From positions 806,001 to 870,000 of the forward strand of contig PYIU01000002.1 of the NCBI GenBank assembly GCA_003415625.1: a DNA stretch of 64,000 nt. Direction: 5' to 3'. The notes under the pieces are model-generated. The model made no database searches. It saw nothing but the letters and a program-made list of their open reading frames with translations, and had not been told where the DNA came from. Both the position numbers and the translations under genes were made by a program. How positions within the stretch are numbered: position 1 is the stretch's first letter; every line of letters begins with the position of its first letter. Shown piece after piece: positions 58,896 to 64,000 of the stretch. Origin of the DNA: Aquanectria penicillioides (lineage: Eukaryota; Ascomycota; Sordariomycetes; Hypocreales; Nectriaceae).

Positions 58896-61102
58896 ATGGC
58901 TGATTCTATTGCTGGTACAATCAAGTAAGCAATCATGGGGTCACGAGGTGATAATATCACACAACTTGCAGCATCTACGGTTGAGCCGACCGGAAACTCC
59001 AGGCTCACTGCGGATTTTGGTACAAAACAAAGCAACACCGATGACTAGCTAAGTGTAAACAGGGAGAATCCTGTTGGGCCTATGCTGTTGGAGGATGACT
59101 TTGCTCGTGAAAAGGCACCCTGGGAAGGTGATTTGGATTTTCATTTACAGATCTAATTAATATTTCATTAGATCCATCGCTTCGATCACGAACCTAATCC
59201 CGAACCAGTCGTCCACGCTCGGGCGATCCAGAGCTAGAGTATCTGGAACATTTAGGATGCACGAGTCCGCCGAAGATGTCACTCATGCCAATGTCCTCAC
59301 CGATACATCTTGCGAGACGCCTGTATTCGTCAGGATTTCCACCCTTCTTGGAAGCAGAGGCTCTGCCGACATAATTCGCGATGTTCCTGGCTTCGCCGTC
59401 AAGTTCCACACTCAAGAAGGCAACTATGACATCGTGGGCAACAATTTTCCAGTGTTCTTTATACAAGACGCAATGAAGTTCCCCGACGTTATTCATGCGG
59501 GCAAGGCCGAGCCTCACAACGAAATCTACTAAGTGCAGTCAGCTCAGAATAACTTTTGGGACTTCATGTTCATACATTCGGAGGCTACGCATATGTTCAT
59601 GTGGCCCATGTCTGACAGAGCGATCCCACGCTCATACCAAATGATGCAAGGTTTTGGTGTCAACACATACACGCTCATTAACGCTAAAGGAAAGAGACAT
59701 TTCGTCAAGTTCCGTTCCACCCCTGAGCTCGGTGTGCACTCCTTGGTATGGGATGAAGCGCTGAAGCTCGCAGGCGAGGACCCAGACTTTCATCACAAGG
59801 ACTTGATGGAGGTAATTGAGAATGGAGTGTTCCCCAAATGGAAGTTTGGCATTCAAACCATCCCCGAGTCGAAGGAGCACAGCTTTGAGTTTGATATTCT
59901 GGACCCAACTAAAGTCTAGCCTGAGGATCTTGTTCCCGTTCGCTACATTGGGGAACTCGAGTTGAATCGCAACGTCGATGAATGCCTCACTCAAACGGAG
60001 CAAGTAGCGTTCTACACTAGCCATATTGTTCCAGGTCTTGGGTTCTTAGACGATCCGCTTCTTCAGGGGCGAAACTTCTCATACTTTGATACACAAATCA
60101 CTCGACTGGGGATTAACTGGGAGGAGTTACCTATTAACAAACCTATGTGTCCGGCCATGAAGTTCAATCGGGATGGAGGATCGAGACACACTATTACAAA
60201 GGGAAAGGTGAATTATTGGCCTAACCGATTCCAGACACACCCACCCGCTAGCAAGGACGAAGGCGACTACGTTGATTTCCCAGAGAAAGTTCAAGGAATC
60301 AAAGAGCTTGCCAAGAGTGCCAAGTTTCAAGAACATGTGGCCTAGGCCTAATTGTTCTACACCTCGCTCTCGGAAATTGAGAGATCGCATCTTCAGGCTG
60401 CGTTGTCATTCGAACTAGATCACTGCGATGACCTAGTGATATATGAGCGAATGGCACATAGGCTCGCGGACATCGATCTGGGGCTTTCCCAAATAGTCGC
60501 AGGTATGGTCGGAGGATCTATGCCTAAGACACCTGGCAAAGCGAATCACGGCCATGCAGCTAAAGGACTGAGCCAGATGGAATCCATTCCTCAGAAACCC
60601 AAGGTTGAGTACAGACGGGTGGCTCTCATCGTTGCGGATGGTTATGATCCAGTCGCTTTCAATGCAATGCATCAGGCATTGAAGGGCGTCAAGGCCGTAC
60701 CCATTGTCATCAGAACGCGACGTTCGGCCATATTCTTCTGAAGAAGACCCGGCGCTTGACAAGGGAGTTGTTCCTGATCATCACTTGGAAGCACAGCGCA
60801 ACACTAAATATGTTTGACACGATTTTTGTTCCCGGCGGTGAGAAGGCCATCGAGACACTGTCGAAAAACGGCCGAGCCATTCACCACATCAGAGAAGCTT
60901 TTGGCCACCTCAAGCCAATCGCGGGCACTGGTGAAGCGATACAGCTACTGGAAAAAGCTTTTCAGATACCCGAGGTGATACTCTGGGGAATAATGGTACA
61001 GATGCGGTGGAGAGCTACGGTGTTGTCACACTCAAAAAGGTGGTCCCTGAAACCCTGAAGGAAGTGTTGACAGTGGCGAAGAATGCAAAGGCGTCGCGAT
61101 AG
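58896..61102 (+). pseudogene. large-subunit (clade 2) catalase with C-terminal DJ-1/GATase-like domain, heavily mutated
   Basis: A short first exon (MADSIAGTIK) and two small introns lead into unmistakable catalase sequence: MLLEDDFAREK, HRFDHEPNPEPVVHARA, GFAVKFHTQEGNYDIVGNN, HMFMWPMSDRAIPRSYQMM, FGVNTYTLINAKGKRHFVKF, and RNFSYFDTQITRLGINW with the heme-ligand Tyr, then the flavodoxin-like tail RRVALIVADGYDPVAFNAM, PGGEKAIETL and DAVESYGVVTL. Broken by stops near 59214 and 59241, TAA 59530, TAG 59917, TAG 60343 and TAA 60349 in the main frame, and by at least three frame changes after 60736. The 59917 stop replaces a conserved Trp, and 60349 likely a Gln. Original role: decomposing hydrogen peroxide. 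Upstream is the broken hydrolase; downstream is an FAD oxidase. Confidence 0.93.
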
Positions 61103-62174
61103 ATATAGGCCACTTGTATATAGTATCTGTCGTAGGGTACCTTGCACTTTTGCTGCTATAGCGTAGTGGTCTAGGGCGTGGCAAAAGGGCTTTCTAGTAA
61201 CGTTTATCGATTTGTTGAGCCAGCCTTGTTGTTGGCAGAGAGAGCCGGATGGAATAAGTCCAAGAGTCTCGTACTGAGTGGTGAAATGAGTCATAATTTG
61301 CATATAACTAAATTGACCAATGTTTGTGGAATAGCGTGCCTTGGCTCTAGGACGTCACGGTGAAGTACGGATAAAAGGCTGGCATTGACGGCCCCTAAAC
61401 CTGAGAACTTGTCTGGGTATGAGTGTTTCCTTGTTTTGGTGGAACAAAGTGAATACTTATTTGCTGGCGTGCTGCGAGATGTCGTCACATGAAATCCCGC
61501 GGATGGTCAAATTGTACCTCCCTTGCCATTGGCCCGCCATCTTTGTTTTCACGCGAAAAAAAATCATCATTCTGGTAACAGCATTGGCGGACGAAATTAT
61601 TAGCATGGGACATATTGGGCTAGATTGGGCGAATAATCGAAGCCGCCACCAAGTATTTTGTTTCACGTTGCCCACAATGCGGACTCAGCCAGCCGTTTCA
61701 AAACAAGGAGATTGGCTTAATTTCTGCCTGGAGCCATTCAGCTCCCAGCATCTGTGCCACAATCGTTCAAAATCGAGCCCCCGAGGAGAAGATTGGCGGG
61801 CCAGTTGCCGAATGTCACGGCGATGTCTTCCAATGATATTCGTGAGTCGGTGTCTTGGCCATCAAAGTCATGCAGGATACGGATCCTCGCAAATAATGCT
61901 GCATCATGGTACCGCGACTTGGCAGAAGTAACGGTCTGCCAGGAACAGACTATTGATTGATAGCATGAAGGTGCGACGGGCACTGGCTGTTTCTTGCTTA
62001 AGTGAATCACTTGCACTGAATGTGAATCGCGCAGACACCACCACCACCACCATCACCACATCGCACATCGCACATCGCCATGCCCTAGGATTCTCGTCAC
62101 TATTTGCACCAACCCAAATATCTTTATGTACCCCTCGTTTTGCTTTCGATTCTCCGTCTTGCTCAAGAGCCAGA
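61103..62174. other. intergenic region
   Basis: About 1.1 kb. No supported gene; a CACCAC run at about 62038-62053 lies in the presumed promoter of the oxidase. Confidence 0.5.
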
Positions 62175-63700
62175 ATGGGCAGTGGTCAGAGCTCTCCCGG
62201 AAAGACGTGCCTCGACGCCGTCTGCAGCGGCCGCAGCGACTGCGTCGCATACCCAAGCAACCCTCTCTACCAGATCTCGTGGGTGAAGCCATACAATCTC
62301 GACAGACCAGTCACACCCGCAGCCGTTCTGCGGCCTGATAATGCGCAAGATGTTGCCGACGCAGTGAAGTGCGCGACGCAGAATGGAATGAAAGTCCAGG
62401 CCAAGTCTGGAGGCCACTCATATGGGTATGCCTCCATATTTGTGTCTTCTAGGCGTCAGCTAACTGGGAGCAGTAATTTTGGCCTTGGAGGGGATGATGG
62501 AGCATTGGTCCTAGACTTGGTCAACCTTGACGGCTTTAGTATGAACAGTAGCACCTGGCACGCGACTGTTGGAGCAGGGACTCGACTAGGTAAATTGGAT
62601 GATCACCTACACGAAAATGGAGGCAGAGCCATGGCTCATGGAACATGCCCCGGAGTCGGAATTGGAGGACATGCTACCATTGTAAGTTTGGTTCTTCTAG
62701 GGTTGCTGCGTGGGACTAATGGGGCACCCAGGGTGGACTCGGTCCAATGTCGAGGATGTGGGGAAGTGCACTCGATCATGTTCTCGAGGTTGAGGTCGTT
62801 ACTGCGGATGGAAAGATTCAGCGTGCTAGCGAGACGGAGAACGAGGATTTATTTTGGGCGCTACGTGGAGCGGGAGCCAGCTTCGGTGTCATCACCGAGT
62901 TTGTCGTCAAAACACACCCAGAACCTGGAGACGTTGTTGAGTATACTTATAGCCTCACCTTTGGTTCGCAGTCGGAAATGGCACCCGTATACCAGGAGTG
63001 GCAACAACTTATCGGCGATGAGAACTTGGATCGACGATTTTCATCCTTGTTCATTGCACAACCGCTAGGAGCTCTCATTACCGGCACTTTCTACGGCACC
63101 GAGGACGAATACAAGAAGTCAGGTATTCCGGACCGGATCCCTGGAGGTGGCAAAGGCAGCAATGGGGTTCAATTGAAGGACTGGCTGGGCAGCCTCGCAC
63201 ACCAAGCTGAAGTGGAAGGACTGGCGTTGAGCGATCTGCCCACCGCTTTCTACAGCAAGTCATTAGCGTTTCGGAAAGAGGACCTGCTGTCCAACGATAC
63301 CATCACCAACGTTTTCAATTACATGGATGACGTGGATCATGGGACGTTGCTTTGGGCCATCATCTTCAACTCCGAGGGCGGAGCCATGGCAGACGTGGCG
63401 GCGAACGCCACGGCGTACCCGCACCGAGACAAACTGATGATGTACCAATCATATGCTATTGGCGTACCGAATCTGTCAAGTGCAACACGGAGCTTCCTGG
63501 ATGGGCTACATAAAAAGATCCAGGGCGGAGCGCCCGAGGCAAAGTCAACGTACGCAGGGTATATCGACACGGGTATGAACCGTGAGCAGGCCGAGCAGAT
63601 GTACTGGGGAAGCCAACTCCCGCGACTCAAGACGGTCAAGAAGAAGTGGGATTCGGGCGATGTGTTCAGCAACCCTCAGAGTGTGCAGCCAGCCAAGTAA
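62175..63700 (+). CDS. FAD-linked oxidase of the BBE/GOOX type (AA7-like), 3 exons
   Basis: Exons 62175-62425, 62474-62681 and 62732-63700 give 475 residues. Seen: the FAD-binding block ADAVKCATQNGMKVQAKSGG with GHSYG, whose His is one covalent FAD link; HGTCPGVGIGGH, whose Cys is the second link; GGLGPMSRMWG and LFWALRGAGASFGVITEFVV; and the C-terminal substrate-loop NPQSV. Known: bicovalent BBE-like flavoenzymes oxidise sugars, oligosaccharides or secondary metabolites and release hydrogen peroxide; glucooligosaccharide and chitooligosaccharide oxidases belong here. Odd: most relatives are secreted, but this start (MGSGQSSPGKTC) has no signal peptide and instead fits an N-myristoylation pattern. 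An upstream signal exon might have been missed: the frame is open back to 61953. Substrate unknown. Confidence 0.9.
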
Positions 63701-64000
63701 ATGACGGAGAGTGATGATGGATGTATGATAATGAGATGCTACGTCAGTGTAACTGATGACAGCCCGTTGGTGGCACAGATATGGAGACACAGCTATCGTG
63801 TGATTTGAAACCAGACTTGCAGTTGTAAAGCTCACGGGAGCCCGAATGAGTGCTGTCCGAGGCCGCTCTACGCCGGCTACTGGTCGGCGCGGACGGAGAC
63901 TGGTCAATGCCGTGACTACCAAAGGGAAATGGACCAATTCGTATTTGATAGGGAAGCAAAGAGGAGGGGGAAAAAGGGGGCCAGTCGCTCCACTAAGTGG
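63701..64000. other. right edge, 3' flank
   Basis: Exactly 300 bases after the oxidase stop; no gene seen. Confidence 0.4.

Overview
The window is nuclear DNA of a filamentous ascomycete, most likely a sordariomycete of the order Hypocreales (an inference). Genes carry short spliceosomal introns of about 45-120 bases with GTAAGT/GTGAGT-like donors. Characteristic fungal families are present: a Zn2Cys6 regulator, a PTH11-like receptor, a short chitin-synthase-like enzyme, a CBM18 chitin deacetylase, Akr1 and augmin. Exon structures were built by hand from reading frame, splice signals and family knowledge. Most sum to an exact multiple of three, which supports them.

Layout. 1-5.3 kb: a five-exon augmin-like subunit (HAUS3/AugC type) convergent with FAD synthetase. 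6.2-7.3 kb: a broken NmrA-like reductase. 7.7-14.8 kb: an accessory module made of an HSL-type esterase, a Zn2Cys6 regulator, a Baeyer-Villiger monooxygenase and, convergent with it, an amino-acid transporter. 18.1-21.3 kb: an NTF2-like membrane protein and a PTH11-like receptor, each with one apparent frameshift. 26-35.4 kb: core genes, namely palmitoyltransferase Akr1, SRP receptor beta, cystathionine beta-synthase and a secreted M28 aminopeptidase. 35.4-42 kb: gene-poor, with one putative single-pass membrane protein. 42-55.3 kb: a short chitin/hyaluronan-synthase-like GT2 enzyme, a multi-CBM18 chitin deacetylase and an intronless nucleotide-sugar dehydrogenase of the UDP-HexNAc (WbpA/WecC) type. 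56.3-57.3 kb: an alpha/beta-hydrolase pseudogene. 58.9-61.1 kb: a heavily mutated large-subunit catalase with a DJ-1-like tail. 62.2-63.7 kb: a BBE/GOOX-type FAD oxidase.

Two gene sets look like working units. In the esterase/regulator/monooxygenase set, the monooxygenase would turn a ketone into an ester or lactone, the esterase would cleave it, and the regulator between them could control both. In the GT2/deacetylase/dehydrogenase set, a membrane polymerase, a polymer-modifying deacetylase and a sugar-nucleotide oxidase could together make a GlcNAc-based, partly deacetylated and possibly uronic-acid-containing polysaccharide. The second set is the most interesting candidate system here. Several genes at 6-7 and 56-61 kb have decayed, and their nonsense codons are mostly of the kind a C-to-T (RIP-like) process would make.
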